From Cellulophaga tyrosinoxydans (GTDB taxonomy: Bacteria > Bacteroidota > Bacteroidia > Flavobacteriales > Flavobacteriaceae): a stretch of DNA of 64,000 bases. The stretch spans positions 310,001 through 374,000 of the forward strand of contig NZ_FWXO01000002.1 of assembly GCF_900176415.1 (NCBI RefSeq), given 5' to 3'. The stretch's first letter is position 1, and each line of letters starts with the position of its first letter. Below are positions 9,756 to 19,194 of the stretch, piece after piece. The notes beneath the pieces were generated by a model. It did not search any database, was not told the DNA's origin, and saw only the letters and a program-made list of their open reading frames with translations. Made by a program: the position numbers and the translations under genes.

Positions 9756-10952
9756 TTACTTTGTCTCAGCTATGATAGTTGCGTAAGCGTGATTTGGCTG
9801 TAAATTTTCCTTCATATATTGATATCCATTCTCCCCCATTTTGGAGCGTAGATCAGGGTTATTATATAGCTGAACTAATTTTTCTTTTAATAGTTGGGTC
9901 TTTCCTGCTTCTGCCCAAAGTCCTGAATTTGTTTCTTCTAGAATAGTTCCAAAATCAGTATTCAAATCCACCGAAGCCAATACAGGTTTTTTATTGCCAA
10001 AATAAGACAAAACTTTAGATGGAAAGTTTGGTATAGTAAAGTCTTCACTTAAAGATATTAGCCCTACATCAGCATGAAGTAATAATTTATTATAATCTGT
10101 TTTAGGTATTTTATCTTCCAAGATAACATTAGTTAAATTTTCATTTTTAACTAAATCTATTAGCATTTGCTTTTCGGTACCTGTTCCAATAATAAAAAAC
10201 ACAATTGTGGGATAATCTAGACAACTTTTTGCTAAGTCTATTATATTCTCCATTTTCTGTGGCTTTCCAATATTTCCTCCGAAAATTACCACAAACTTAT
10301 CTTTTATTCCATATTTAGTCGTTAGTTCATCTGCATTAGATTCTTCAGAATAATTTGGCAAGTTCTCCCAATTTGGTAATAAATGTAATTTTGCAGGGTT
10401 TAATCCTGGGTTGTGCTTCTTAATATAATTCACATTTGCGGGTGACATACAACCAATACTATCCGCAACGTTATAAAGTTCTATTTCTTTTTTTCTAAAA
10501 TAAGCATGAATTAAACCTTTACTATTCAACATTTTTAAATCAACCGCATTTTGCGGAAAAATATCTCTTAAGATTAAATACAATTTAGCGCCAGATTTTT
10601 TCTTTATCCAATGTGCCGTTTTAGTTAAGGTTATAGGTGGTGTTGGCATTAACACTAAATCAAAATCTAATGTAATGTGATGTTGTTTTAAGGCTTTTTT
10701 ATACTGACTTGAAAGCAAAATATTAGCAATCCCCTTTTTAATAATACCAACATTAAATAAGGGCAATGTGGCTACCCTAATTACTTTAACGCCCCCTTCT
10801 AATCTCAATCCTGTATCCTTAGCGTTTTCCGCCGGAGCTACTACCAAAACATCATGACCATTATGATGAAACTCATGAATAAGATCTGTATACAAATTGG
10901 TGTATTTCGCTACGTCTGGAAACCCTAAAGCAAGGAAAACTATTTTTTTCAT
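9756..10952 (-). CDS. Glycosyltransferase family 4, WbuB-like
   Basis: A 398-residue GT4 (GT-B fold) transferase. The C-terminal half has the donor-binding pattern FVVIFGGNIGKPQKMENIIDL, then LSEDFTIPNFPSKVLSYFGNKKPVLAS with the EX7E-like region. The N-terminus (KKIVFLALGFPDVAKYTNLY) and PTPPITLTKTAHW resemble WbuB/FnlD, known or proposed to add L-FucNAc. It ends the FucNAc module, 4 bp from the CapG-like epimerase, and this context supports UDP-L-FucNAc as donor. It is the last gene of the long minus-strand block. Confidence 0.88.
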   Translation of the reverse strand: MKKIVFLALGFPDVAKYTNLYTDLIHEFHHNGHDVLVVAPAENAKDTGLRLEGGVKVIRVATLPLFNVGIIKKGIANILLSSQYKKALKQHHITLDFDLVLMPTPPITLTKTAHWIKKKSGAKLYLILRDIFPQNAVDLKMLNSKGLIHAYFRKKEIELYNVADSIGCMSPANVNYIKKHNPGLNPAKLHLLPNWENLPNYSEESNADELTTKYGIKDKFVVIFGGNIGKPQKMENIIDLAKSCLDYPTIVFFIIGTGTEKQMLIDLVKNENLTNVILEDKIPKTDYNKLLLHADVGLISLSEDFTIPNFPSKVLSYFGNKKPVLASVDLNTDFGTILEETNSGLWAEAGKTQLLKEKLVQLYNNPDLRSKMGENGYQYMKENLQPNHAYATIIAETK

Positions 10953-10956
10953 AATT

Positions 10957-12090
10957 CTATTTTGACCAAACTACTCTATTTATATAATCTACATATGATA
11001 CTATAATTCGTACCACTTTTTCACTCACATTAGGCATAGAGTAATCCGAAACAGGTCTAAAATTACGTTCAGGATTTACTTTTTGAGCTTCAAGAGCTAC
11101 TAAACCTTGTAGTATTCGTTCAGGGTTTAAACCCACCATCATCGCAGAAGCTTCTTCCATTGCCTCCGGACGTTCATGTGCGTCACGTATATTCAGTGCT
11201 CTAAAATTGAGTATAGATGATTCTTCTGATATTGTACCACTATCAGACAAAACTGCAAAAGAATGCAATTGTAAGGCATTATAATCAGAGAAACCTAATG
11301 GCTTTAAAAACTGAACATTCTTATGAACTTCCAGTTTTTTAGCATCCAACATATTTCTAGTCCTTGGGTGTGTTGAAACGATAATTGGATAGTTATATTT
11401 TTCTGCAATTAAATTTAAACTGGTAATTAATCCAGCAAAATTTTCAGGATTACTAATATTTTCCTCGCGATGTGAACTTACCACAAAGTACTCCCCTTTT
11501 TTTAATCCAAGCTTAGACAACACTTTGGAGTCATCTATTTTAGCTTTGTATTTCATTAATACCTCGAACATTGGACTACCCGTTTTTATTATTCTGTCTG
11601 CTGGCAAACCTTCTCGTAATAAATATTCTCTCGCGATATCGCTATACGTTAAGTTTATATCGGCAACATGATCTACAATTTTACGATTGGTTTCCTCCGG
11701 AACACGCTGATCAAAACAACGGTTTCCTGCTTCCATATGAAAAATTGGTATTTTTCTTTTTTTGGCAGGTATTGCACATAAACATGAATTGGTATCTCCT
11801 AATACTAAAAAAGCATCTGGTTTTAGTTGCTCTAAAATAGGGTCTATTTTAATGATAATATTCCCAATGGTTTCTGTGGCATTTGTTCCTGCAGCATTCA
11901 AAAAATGATCTGGCTTTTTTATACCTAAATCATCAAAAAATATTTCATTTAATTCATAATCATAATTTTGACCTGTATGAACTAAAGTATGCTCAATGGC
12001 TTCATTATTTTCTAATGCCGTTAAAACACAAGCCAATCTTATAATCTCTGGTCTTGTTCCTACTACAGTTACCACTTTTAGTTTTTTCAT
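10957..12090 (-). CDS. CapG/FnlC/WbjD-type UDP-HexNAc 2-epimerase (UDP-L-FucNAc synthesis)
   Basis: A 377-residue non-hydrolysing UDP-GlcNAc 2-epimerase family member. It shows VVGTRPEIIRL at the N-terminus, VLGDTNSCLCAI, HMEAGNRCFDQRVPEETNRK and SSHREENI, all in the places expected for this family. The variants GNRCFDQRVPEE and LSDSGTISEESSIL are those of the FnlC/CapG/WbjD subgroup, which performs the last step, UDP-L-PneNAc/6-deoxy-talosamine form to UDP-L-FucNAc. The gene sits after CapF and before the WbuB-like transferase. A second 2-epimerase in the locus (16,264) is the ordinary WecB type. Confidence 0.92.
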   Translation of the reverse strand: MKKLKVVTVVGTRPEIIRLACVLTALENNEAIEHTLVHTGQNYDYELNEIFFDDLGIKKPDHFLNAAGTNATETIGNIIIKIDPILEQLKPDAFLVLGDTNSCLCAIPAKKRKIPIFHMEAGNRCFDQRVPEETNRKIVDHVADINLTYSDIAREYLLREGLPADRIIKTGSPMFEVLMKYKAKIDDSKVLSKLGLKKGEYFVVSSHREENISNPENFAGLITSLNLIAEKYNYPIIVSTHPRTRNMLDAKKLEVHKNVQFLKPLGFSDYNALQLHSFAVLSDSGTISEESSILNFRALNIRDAHERPEAMEEASAMMVGLNPERILQGLVALEAQKVNPERNFRPVSDYSMPNVSEKVVRIIVSYVDYINRVVWSK

Positions 12091-12125
12091 CTTTCTGATG
12101 TATTTATTTTTTATATAATTGGATA

Positions 12126-13259
12126 CTAAACATTTTCAAAATACGTATCCGCATCTTCTGGGTTATAGGGCTCATTAATCCAAAATAGTGTAATTAATTC
12201 TTCATCGCCTATATTTTTAATATTATGTGTATACCATATAGGCATATCTACATATGCCGGTTCACTACCATCTAAATAATAATCTATAACCTCATTTGTA
12301 CCTATTTTACGCAATTGTATTAATGCTTTTCCGCTTATTACAGCAAAACGTTCGGCTTTTCTTGTATGAAAATGATTTCCTCTTGTAATTCCTGGCACCG
12401 TTGTAGAAAACGAAAATTGCCCACTAGTTTGTGTACGTGCTATTTCTACAAATGAACCTCTTGGATCTGTATGTTTCGTAAATTTTACTGGATAATGCGT
12501 CTCAGGCACATAACATCTAAACGTATTAAACAAGGCTTTTTCAAAAGCCAATTCAAGATTAGGAAAAATTCCATTTTCCATATAATCTTTTTTATATCCC
12601 TTGAGTAACGCAAGTATTTCTGATACTTTTTTAAAGTGATTAGGTTTTATAAGCAATTCTGTACTATTCGGTGATAAACTAGTTACACCTGCTGTGTTTT
12701 TAATAACGGCTATAAATACTGCTACTAATTCGTTAATATAAATTAACCCAACTTCTGAATCATTGATTATTGTTGGCTCTTCCCCATGTGCTATTTTATG
12801 ACAAAAGGTAGCCACTACGGAATTGTAATTTGGTTTTCCAAATGGTCCAAACACATTAGGTATCGTTAGTGAGGTAAACTTTGCTTGGTTATGATCAGCC
12901 CAAGTAATGAATTTTTCTTTTCCCTCTTTTTTAGATTTACCATAAAGGTTATCATTTATTTCTTGCGAAGAAGATGAGAAAATAATATGTGGTGTAACTT
13001 TAGTTTTTTCACAAGCTGCAATAAGTTTTTCTACCAATGCAATATTGGTATCATAAATAACATTTGCATCTTCGTGACGATTCATAGCTGCCAAATGAAC
13101 GATGACATCACAAGAAGATACAAAGTTTTCTAATTGTTTTGTGTCTTCAAAAAAGGAACGTTCAAATGGAATTAATTCAATGGTATCGTCCAAAGATAAG
13201 GTTGTATAGAGATGGTTTCCAACAAAGCCTGCTTGGCCAGTTATACCTACTTTTTTCAT
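12126..13259 (-). CDS. CapF/WbjC-type bifunctional epimerase-reductase (UDP-L-FucNAc synthesis)
   Basis: A 377-residue protein with an N-terminal SDR domain (KKVGITGQAGFVGNHLY, reduced catalytic set) and a C-terminal cupin of about 110 residues (FVEIARTQTSGQFSFSTTVP, then GNHFHTRKAERFAVISGKA with the metal-binding His residues). This two-domain layout is that of S. aureus CapF and P. aeruginosa WbjC: the cupin epimerises C3 and the SDR domain reduces C4 with NADPH. It is separated from the upstream cupin/CapE genes by a 327-bp repeat-filled gap, the only large gap in the FucNAc module. Confidence 0.93.
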   Translation of the reverse strand: MKKVGITGQAGFVGNHLYTTLSLDDTIELIPFERSFFEDTKQLENFVSSCDVIVHLAAMNRHEDANVIYDTNIALVEKLIAACEKTKVTPHIIFSSSSQEINDNLYGKSKKEGKEKFITWADHNQAKFTSLTIPNVFGPFGKPNYNSVVATFCHKIAHGEEPTIINDSEVGLIYINELVAVFIAVIKNTAGVTSLSPNSTELLIKPNHFKKVSEILALLKGYKKDYMENGIFPNLELAFEKALFNTFRCYVPETHYPVKFTKHTDPRGSFVEIARTQTSGQFSFSTTVPGITRGNHFHTRKAERFAVISGKALIQLRKIGTNEVIDYYLDGSEPAYVDMPIWYTHNIKNIGDEELITLFWINEPYNPEDADTYFENV

Positions 13260-13586
13260 TTTATTACTTTATGTTGTAGCGTTATTTACTTCGCTATTTA
13301 TTACTTCATTTTTTATTGATCTCGAGCATTTTGTTAAAACAAATTGGTATCGAGATACTTTGTGACTTCCATACTGTTCTCGATACAAAACCACTTTCAG
13401 GGTTTCACTCGAACTGACATGTTTTATAACTTACACTTTGTCACTTCGAGTAAATTAGTTTGGAGCCGAAGCGGAAAACTAATTTGTATCGAGAAGCATT
13501 ATGTCTTCTCAATGGTTCTCAATAGAAAACCACTTTCAGGGTTTCACTCGAACTGACATTTTTTATTACTTGCTCTTCTCTTTCAA
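13260..13586. other. 327-bp non-coding gap inside the FucNAc module, filled with palindromic repeats
   Basis: There is no supportable gene here. Most of the region is two tandem copies, 139 bp apart, of a palindrome-rich unit (listed separately). The first 60 bp (13,260-13,320) are AT-rich with repeated ATTTATTACTT-like words and no clear signal. Short open frames cross the repeats but have no recognisable content. The gap interrupts what otherwise looks like one operon (capE, cupin, capF, capG). Confidence 0.7.
13321..13559. repeat. Tandem pair of palindromic intergenic repeats (REP-like)
   Basis: Two direct copies lie 139 bp apart: 13,321-13,420 and 13,460-13,559. Their last 45 bp (13,376-13,420 and 13,515-13,559) differ at only two positions; the first 55 bp are more diverged. 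Copy 1 contains a perfect 9-bp inverted repeat GTATCGAGA (13,347-13,355) / TCTCGATAC (13,378-13,386). The end of copy 1, ACTCGAACTGACA, faces TGTCACTTCGAGT at 13,439-13,451 as an inverted repeat with one mismatch. The same TGTC..TTCGAG, GTATCGAGA, TCTCGATAC, CTCGAA..GACA order recurs at 29.9 kb. Confidence 0.8.
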
Positions 13587-14021
13587 TTACATCTCCCCCC
13601 AATCTGCACCAACTGCATTTTCAGGAAATCTAAAGTCATCATTCTTTGATGCTCCCAAACTCACATCGGAAAAGACCAGTAATTTAGCATTATTTTCCAT
13701 TGCTCTAAAACCAGATGCATAGCCTCCTGGCACTTTTAATACCAAAGGTTCATCACTTGTTAAATAATACTGTTCTATTTTTAAACTAGTGTTTGGCTGT
13801 CCATTTTCAGTTAAGGGTAATAAATTCATTACAAATGAACCCGCAGTACAATAAAACCATTTAGTTTCTATCAAATGCCCCTGCCATGCTCTTATTGTTT
13901 CTGTGCTACTCGGTCTAATTTCATAAAACCTTTTTATAGGTTCCATAGAAAACTCATTAAAAAAAATAAGTTTTCCCCGTTCATCCGAATGTATAGCACC
14001 CTTAAATTTTGAAACTGCCAT
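13587..14021 (-). CDS. Small cupin sugar epimerase/isomerase-like protein
   Basis: A 144-residue single-domain cupin of the RmlC/WxcM-like group. Visible are DERGKLIFFNEF near the start, a strand pair around RAWQGHLIETKWFYCTAGSF with the conserved His, and VLKVPGGYASGF near the end, a pattern shared with dTDP-sugar 3,5-epimerases and 3,4-ketoisomerases. It starts 2 bp after capE and so belongs to the FucNAc module. The known CapE-CapF-CapG route does not need it: CapE epimerises C5 and the cupin of CapF acts at C3. It may add an extra epimerisation or serve a variant sugar; the exact role is unknown. Confidence 0.72.
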   Translation of the reverse strand: MAVSKFKGAIHSDERGKLIFFNEFSMEPIKRFYEIRPSSTETIRAWQGHLIETKWFYCTAGSFVMNLLPLTENGQPNTSLKIEQYYLTSDEPLVLKVPGGYASGFRAMENNAKLLVFSDVSLGASKNDDFRFPENAVGADWGEM

Positions 14022-14023
14022 CC

Positions 14024-15028
14024 TTATAAATTCTCCTTAATATACGCTAAGTTTAGTAAGGTATCTTTTAATTCTGTATTAGTAAGCTGATTGGTATTAT
14101 GTGAATGATAATCTTCAATGGTACTAATATCGGTTTCTCCTTCTGAAAAATATCTGCTGTAATTTAAATCTCTATTATCTGCTGGAATACGGTAAAACTC
14201 TCCCATATCTTCCGCCTTTTGCATTTCTTCTCTGGTACATAAAGTTTCATATAACTTTTCCCCATGTCTGGTTCCAATCACCTTAATTTCATTATCAGCT
14301 TTGTATATATCTTTAAGCGCCTGTGCTAGTTCACCAATGGTACTAGCTGGTGCTTTATTTACAAATAAATCGCCTTGATTACCATTTGTAAAGGCAAAAA
14401 TCACCAAATCTACCGCATCTTCCAATGACATTAAAAATCGCGTCATATTTGGATCAGTAATAGTTAATGGCGCATTATCTTTAATTTGTTTTACAAACAA
14501 AGGGATTACCGACCCTCTAGAAGCCATTACATTGCCATAACGAGTTAAACAAACAATAGTGCTATCGTTTGCTATATTTCTAGATGCTGCCACAGCAACC
14601 TTCTCCATTAATGCCTTACTTATACCCATCGCATTAATTGGGTATGCTGCTTTATCGGTACTTAAGCAAATAATCCGCTTTACATTATTAGCTACAGCGG
14701 CATCGATCGTATTTTGTGTGCCGAAAACATTTGTTTTGGTTGCTTCTAACGGAAAAAATTCGCATGAGGGCACCTGTTTTAAGGCTGCTGCATGAAACAC
14801 GTAATCTACACCTTTCATTGCACGATTTATACTGTCATAATCTCGTACATCACCAATGTAAAATTTTATTTTTTCGTTTTTTAACGAATTACGCATATCG
14901 TCTTGTTTTTTCTCGTCACGAGAAAAAATACGTATTTCTTTAATATCGGTTTTTAAGAACCTATCCAATACCGCGTTACCAAACGATCCGGTTCCTCCTG
15001 TTATTAATAATGTTTTGTTTTTAAACAT
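14024..15028 (-). CDS. CapE/WbjB-type UDP-GlcNAc 4,6-dehydratase/5-epimerase
   Basis: A 334-residue soluble SDR enzyme starting MFKNKTLLITGGTGSFGNAV with a clear NAD motif. The active site reads CLSTDKAAYPINAMGISK, with Met rather than Tyr, as in CapE/WbjB/FlaA1. FSRDEKKQDDMRNSL and HAAALKQVPSCEFFP are typical of the family. It performs 4,6-dehydration with 5-epimerisation of UDP-GlcNAc, the first step to UDP-L-FucNAc. It lacks the membrane and extra Rossmann domains of the PglF-like enzyme at 1,634, so the two dehydratases feed different sugars. It is followed after 2 bp by the small cupin. Confidence 0.93.
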   Translation of the reverse strand: MFKNKTLLITGGTGSFGNAVLDRFLKTDIKEIRIFSRDEKKQDDMRNSLKNEKIKFYIGDVRDYDSINRAMKGVDYVFHAAALKQVPSCEFFPLEATKTNVFGTQNTIDAAVANNVKRIICLSTDKAAYPINAMGISKALMEKVAVAASRNIANDSTIVCLTRYGNVMASRGSVIPLFVKQIKDNAPLTITDPNMTRFLMSLEDAVDLVIFAFTNGNQGDLFVNKAPASTIGELAQALKDIYKADNEIKVIGTRHGEKLYETLCTREEMQKAEDMGEFYRIPADNRDLNYSRYFSEGETDISTIEDYHSHNTNQLTNTELKDTLLNLAYIKENL

Positions 15029-15049
15029 GATAATGTCATTAATTAATTC

Positions 15050-16264
15050 TTACTTTTTCATTGTTCCACTAAAATCCAAAATAACTTTATCATTGTTCTT
15101 TTCTAAAGTTTTGAATTCTTTATGGTTTACCAAAAACACTACAATATCTGCTTTCGCATAAGCATCTTTATAGTCCGTAAGTTTAAATACGTTGTGTTCT
15201 TTAATATTTGGTTCAACAATATAATGTTCTTCGTTATTGGCATTTTGCAGCACACGTTGTGCAATATATTTAGCTGGAGATTCTCTTAAATCGTCAATAT
15301 CCGGTTTAAAGGCTAAACCCATTAATGCTATTTTAGGTTTTCTGCCATGTGTTAATTCAAACTGTAATTTAGTATTCTGCACTTTTTCAGCACACCAGAA
15401 CGATTTATAATTATTTACCTCTCTTGCTGTACCTATAATTTTTGATTCCATTGGATAGTCCGAAACTATAAAATATGGGTCCACAGCAATACAATGCCCA
15501 CCTACGCCGCAACCAGGTTGTAATATACTAACTCGAGGATGTTTATTGGCTAAATTAATGAGTTCCCACACATTAATATCTGCCTTATCACAAATAAGTG
15601 AAAGTTCATTCGCAAAGGCTATTTGCACATCTCTGGAAGAATTTTCTACCAGCTTACACATTTCGGCTGTTCTTGCATTGGTTTTATGTAATTCTCCTTT
15701 TACATATTTGGCATAAAATGCAACCGCCATTTCTGTAGATTTGTCATTAATCCCACCTATAACACGATCGTTATGTACCAATTCATACATTACGTTGCCA
15801 GGCAATACGCGTTCTGGGCAATATGCTATATGAAGTTTATTTTTTAATTCTGGGCGCGACTGATATATAAAATCCATCATTTTTTCTGTAGTTCCAACAG
15901 GAGAAGTAGACTCGATTATATATAAATCATTCTCTTTTAATAATGGTAAAATTGCTGTCGTAGCGGCTTGTACAAATGAAATATCCGGTTCGTTCTTCGC
16001 CTTAAATGGGGTAGGTACCACAATGATATAAGTATTTGCTAAAACAGGCTTTGTATCCGCCATTAGAAATCCTTTAGCTACAGCCTCTGAGACAGCTTTC
16101 CCTAAATCTGGCTCTACTATATGTATTTCTCCACGATTTATGGTATCCACCACATTTTGATTGATGTCTACCCCATGAACATAGGCCCCTCCTTGAGCTA
16201 TTAGGGCTGCTGTTGGCAAACCTATATACCCTAAACCTATCATTACTACTTCTGGATTTTTCAT
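15050..16264 (-). CDS. wecC: UDP-N-acetyl-D-mannosamine dehydrogenase
   Basis: A 404-residue UDP-sugar 6-dehydrogenase. It has the motif VVMIGLGYIGLPTAALIAQGG, IIESTSPVGTTEKM, and catalytic Cys in GVGGHCIAVDPYFIV. These are the WecC subgroup variants; it oxidises UDP-ManNAc to UDP-ManNAcA. It overlaps by a single base with the WecB-like 2-epimerase that makes its substrate (TAATG-type junction), which strongly supports the assignment. ManNAcA is therefore a predicted component of the repeat unit, and a possible substrate for the AsnB-like amidotransferase at 22,161. Confidence 0.95.
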   Translation of the reverse strand: MKNPEVVMIGLGYIGLPTAALIAQGGAYVHGVDINQNVVDTINRGEIHIVEPDLGKAVSEAVAKGFLMADTKPVLANTYIIVVPTPFKAKNEPDISFVQAATTAILPLLKENDLYIIESTSPVGTTEKMMDFIYQSRPELKNKLHIAYCPERVLPGNVMYELVHNDRVIGGINDKSTEMAVAFYAKYVKGELHKTNARTAEMCKLVENSSRDVQIAFANELSLICDKADINVWELINLANKHPRVSILQPGCGVGGHCIAVDPYFIVSDYPMESKIIGTAREVNNYKSFWCAEKVQNTKLQFELTHGRKPKIALMGLAFKPDIDDLRESPAKYIAQRVLQNANNEEHYIVEPNIKEHNVFKLTDYKDAYAKADIVVFLVNHKEFKTLEKNNDKVILDFSGTMKK

Positions 16265-17385
16265 TATTTTAATTTAGCTATAAATTCTACAATTTTTTCA
16301 CAAGCTTTACCATCACCATATGGATTATGCAACTTGCTCATTTGGTTATATTTTTCTTTATTCACAAGTAAATTATGCGCTTCGCTCACAATTTTTTGTT
16401 TATCCGTTCCTACCAAAATAACCGTTCCTGCATCAACCGCTTCTGGCCTCTCCGTAGTATCACGCATCACCAATACTGGTTTTCCTAAACTTGGTGCCTC
16501 TTCTTGAACGCCACCACTATCTGTAATTATTAATTCAGATTTATTCATTAACCAAACAAATGCAGGATAAGCTAATGGGTCTACTAATTTTACATTTTTT
16601 ATATTTTCCAGAATCTCATATACTGGTTTTTGAACTTTCGGATTTAAATGTACTGGATATATAATCTGAACCTCTGGATGCGTTTCTGCAATCTCCCGCA
16701 GGGCTTCACATATATTGATAAAACCTTGTCCATGATTTTCTCGTCGGTGTCCAGTAACCAAAATTATTTTTTTATTAAAATCTAAAGTTTGCTTTAAATT
16801 TTCAATTTCTGGATCTTTAATGTTATCTACTTTACCTACACTTGTAATTAATGCATCAATAACCGTGTTTCCTGTAATTAAAATCGATTCTTTAGCAACA
16901 TTTTCACGAATTAAGTTATCAAAAGAGGTTTGCGTAGGAGCAAAATGATAATCCGCTATTCTCCCAGTAATACTTCTATTAATCTCTTCTGGAAAAGGGG
17001 CATATTTATTAAAGGTTCGCAAGCCAGCTTCTACGTGACATACTTTAGCACCAGAGTAGAAGCCCGCAATACTAGCTGCCATTGTCGTAGTAGTATCGCC
17101 ATGCACATACACGTAATCTGGTTTAAAATCTTCTAAAACAGGTTGTAATTCGGTAATAATTGCCGCTGTTAGGCCATATAAATTTTGACCTGGTTTCATT
17201 AAGTTTAAATCATAATCTGGTGTAATCTCAAAAAACTCCAGTACTTGATCTAACATTTCTCTGTGTTGTGCGGTAACACAAACTTTGGTTTCAAATTGAT
17301 CAGATTTCTGAAATTCTTTTACCAAAGGTGCCATTTTAATAGCCTCTGGTCGTGTTCCGAATATGATTAAGTTTCTTTTTTTCAA
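16264..17385 (-). CDS. wecB: UDP-N-acetylglucosamine 2-epimerase (non-hydrolysing)
   Basis: A 373-residue enzyme of the classic WecB/MnaA type. Signatures are [57 protein letters not shown] and [17 protein letters not shown]. It converts UDP-GlcNAc to UDP-ManNAc. Its stop overlaps the wecC start by one base, so the two enzymes of the UDP-ManNAcA route are coupled. It is the ordinary form; the paralogue at 10,957 belongs to the FnlC/CapG subgroup and works on a 6-deoxy sugar. Confidence 0.96.
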   Translation of the reverse strand: MKKRNLIIFGTRPEAIKMAPLVKEFQKSDQFETKVCVTAQHREMLDQVLEFFEITPDYDLNLMKPGQNLYGLTAAIITELQPVLEDFKPDYVYVHGDTTTTMAASIAGFYSGAKVCHVEAGLRTFNKYAPFPEEINRSITGRIADYHFAPTQTSFDNLIRENVAKESILITGNTVIDALITSVGKVDNIKDPEIENLKQTLDFNKKIILVTGHRRENHGQGFINICEALREIAETHPEVQIIYPVHLNPKVQKPVYEILENIKNVKLVDPLAYPAFVWLMNKSELIITDSGGVQEEAPSLGKPVLVMRDTTERPEAVDAGTVILVGTDKQKIVSEAHNLLVNKEKYNQMSKLHNPYGDGKACEKIVEFIAKLK

Positions 17386-17396
17386 TTAATTGATAT

Positions 17397-18062
17397 TTAA
17401 TTAGAATTATTTAATTTTTTGGCTACGTCAGGAAAATAACTATTAAGCTTTTCAAGAGTTAATTCGGGATCCCTAAAGAATTCTATATTTTTAAAGATTT
17501 CTTCATCTGTAAAATTCCACCATTTAAGTTCTAATAAAAAAGCAATAACATCTTCACTAAATCTATATTTGATAACCTTAGCTGGCACACCACCTGCAAT
17601 TGCATATGGAGGAATATCTTTAGTAACCACAGCACCGGCTGCTACTACAGCTCCATCTCCAATTGTAACACCATCCATAATTATGTTATTAACTCCAATC
17701 CAAACATCATTTCCAATATTGATACGTAATCCCTCCTCAAATTCTATTGTCTTAAACCAATCATTTCTCATGGTGTTTTTTTTGTAAAAAATAGAATGTG
17801 TGGAAGCATAATTCAGCGGATGTCTTCCCAAGCCTATAATTGAGTTTTTCCCAATTGCGCAAAAATTACCAACAGTAGTTCTCAGAAGATGTGAATTAGA
17901 GTTGATTCTTGTATAATTACCTATTTGGCTGTCATACAATTTTACTAAATTTCTAATCTCAGATAATTTTGTAAATGTTGATTTAGGATCCCAGAAAGTT
18001 ATCGGTGATAACAATTTATGCGTTATCTTTTTTAAAGAAAAAAGCGATTTTAAATAACTCAT
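17397..18062 (-). CDS. Left-handed beta-helix acetyltransferase (CatB/XAT-related)
   Basis: A 221-residue acetyltransferase with hexapeptide repeats ([19 protein letters not shown], then [20 protein letters not shown] and [14 protein letters not shown]). The region [12 protein letters not shown] with the earlier GRHP segment matches the CatB-related/xenobiotic acetyltransferase subgroup, where a His in the loop is catalytic. The C-terminus ([10 protein letters not shown]) is also typical. In this context it most likely O-acetylates a sugar of the repeat unit using acetyl-CoA. It shares the same plan as the paralogue at 21,407. Confidence 0.88.
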   Translation of the reverse strand: MSYLKSLFSLKKITHKLLSPITFWDPKSTFTKLSEIRNLVKLYDSQIGNYTRINSNSHLLRTTVGNFCAIGKNSIIGLGRHPLNYASTHSIFYKKNTMRNDWFKTIEFEEGLRINIGNDVWIGVNNIIMDGVTIGDGAVVAAGAVVTKDIPPYAIAGGVPAKVIKYRFSEDVIAFLLELKWWNFTDEEIFKNIEFFRDPELTLEKLNSYFPDVAKKLNNSN

Positions 18063-18064
18063 TG

Positions 18065-19144
18065 CTATTTTGTTTTTAGATTTAAAGTATAATCCACAGC
18101 ATCAATAAAGCCATTAGCCATATTTTCTGGAGTTCTTTCATTGTCATAGAATTTTTTCGCATTTTCACCCATTGTCACAAATTTGCTAGGATTTAATGAA
18201 ATGTCAATCAAAATGTCTTTTAAATCATCATCTTTTTTAAATAGTATTCCGTTAACACCATCAATAATATTTAGGCGTTCACCACCTGTTATTGCATTTT
18301 CATGAGTAATAAAAGGCACACCATAGCCAAAACTTTTTAACACTGATAATCCAGCTTGACCAGGTGAAAAACATGCAATGGAAGTAGTAAACATTTTTTC
18401 TAAAATATCCTCATCATAAATAGCTCCATGTAATATAATATTGTTCTGGTTATTTGTATTTTCTATCCAATTTTTTATGTTATCAAATTCATCTCCCTTA
18501 CCTACAATATTTAATTTTGGCATTTTAGGAGTAGATTGTTTTGCGAATTCATAGGCTTCTAAAAGTTCAAATATTTTTTTAGATTTATATAATGTACCTA
18601 TAAATAATAAATCCTTCCGTAATGAAACATCTTCTTTGTAATTATTAACTTCAACAGTATTATGCATTACAAATAATTTATTAGCAGAAAACCCTTCTCT
18701 TATATACTTATCCTTTGCATATTGTGTATAAAAAATCATGGCATCACTTTTCTTTGCCCAAAAACTTCTAATCCTATTAAAAAAAGTGGGCGCATCAAAA
18801 TTACTTTCATAACTTGCTCTAACTCCTATACCCCAAAAAATAAGTTTAAAAGACCTTTTCTTTGATAATATCAATCTGAAAAAAGACATGTTTTGTAAAT
18901 AAAACATGCACACCACCACATCATAACTCTTGATCAATTCTCTAAATGACTTGTCATAAAAAGTTAAAGGACCAATTTTTTTATAGGGTATTGTTATTTC
19001 TTTAAAAGCCTTATTTTTAGATTCACTCAGTTTATCCGAATGTAAAACAGTAAGTTCTATATCTTCTTTTGCCCCAATTATATTAAATATTGGAATTCTA
19101 TAATTCTGAAGCTTATAGGTTACAAATAATATTTTTTTTGTCAT
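18065..19144 (-). CDS. Glycosyltransferase family 4
   Basis: A 359-residue GT-B glycosyltransferase. The C-terminal Glycos_transf_1 domain shows [37 protein letters not shown] and [24 protein letters not shown], the last being the EX7E-like donor site (here with [12 protein letters not shown]). The N-terminal half is a divergent acceptor domain with [18 protein letters not shown]. Donor and linkage cannot be predicted. It lies 2 bp upstream of the CatB-like acetyltransferase, so the acceptor of the acetyl group may be the sugar that this enzyme adds; that is inference. Confidence 0.85.
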   Translation of the reverse strand: MTKKILFVTYKLQNYRIPIFNIIGAKEDIELTVLHSDKLSESKNKAFKEITIPYKKIGPLTFYDKSFRELIKSYDVVVCMFYLQNMSFFRLILSKKRSFKLIFWGIGVRASYESNFDAPTFFNRIRSFWAKKSDAMIFYTQYAKDKYIREGFSANKLFVMHNTVEVNNYKEDVSLRKDLLFIGTLYKSKKIFELLEAYEFAKQSTPKMPKLNIVGKGDEFDNIKNWIENTNNQNNIILHGAIYDEDILEKMFTTSIACFSPGQAGLSVLKSFGYGVPFITHENAITGGERLNIIDGVNGILFKKDDDLKDILIDISLNPSKFVTMGENAKKFYDNERTPENMANGFIDAVDYTLNLKTK

Positions 19145-19194
19145 TAGTAATGATTAACTATCATTTTTATTTTTAGCTATAAAGTATCATGCAA

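Noticed and set aside
13344-13722. Two short plus-strand open frames (13,344-13,556 and 13,501-13,722)
   Set aside because: They cross the palindromic repeats and the antisense of the cupin gene, with no recognisable domain; most likely chance frames.
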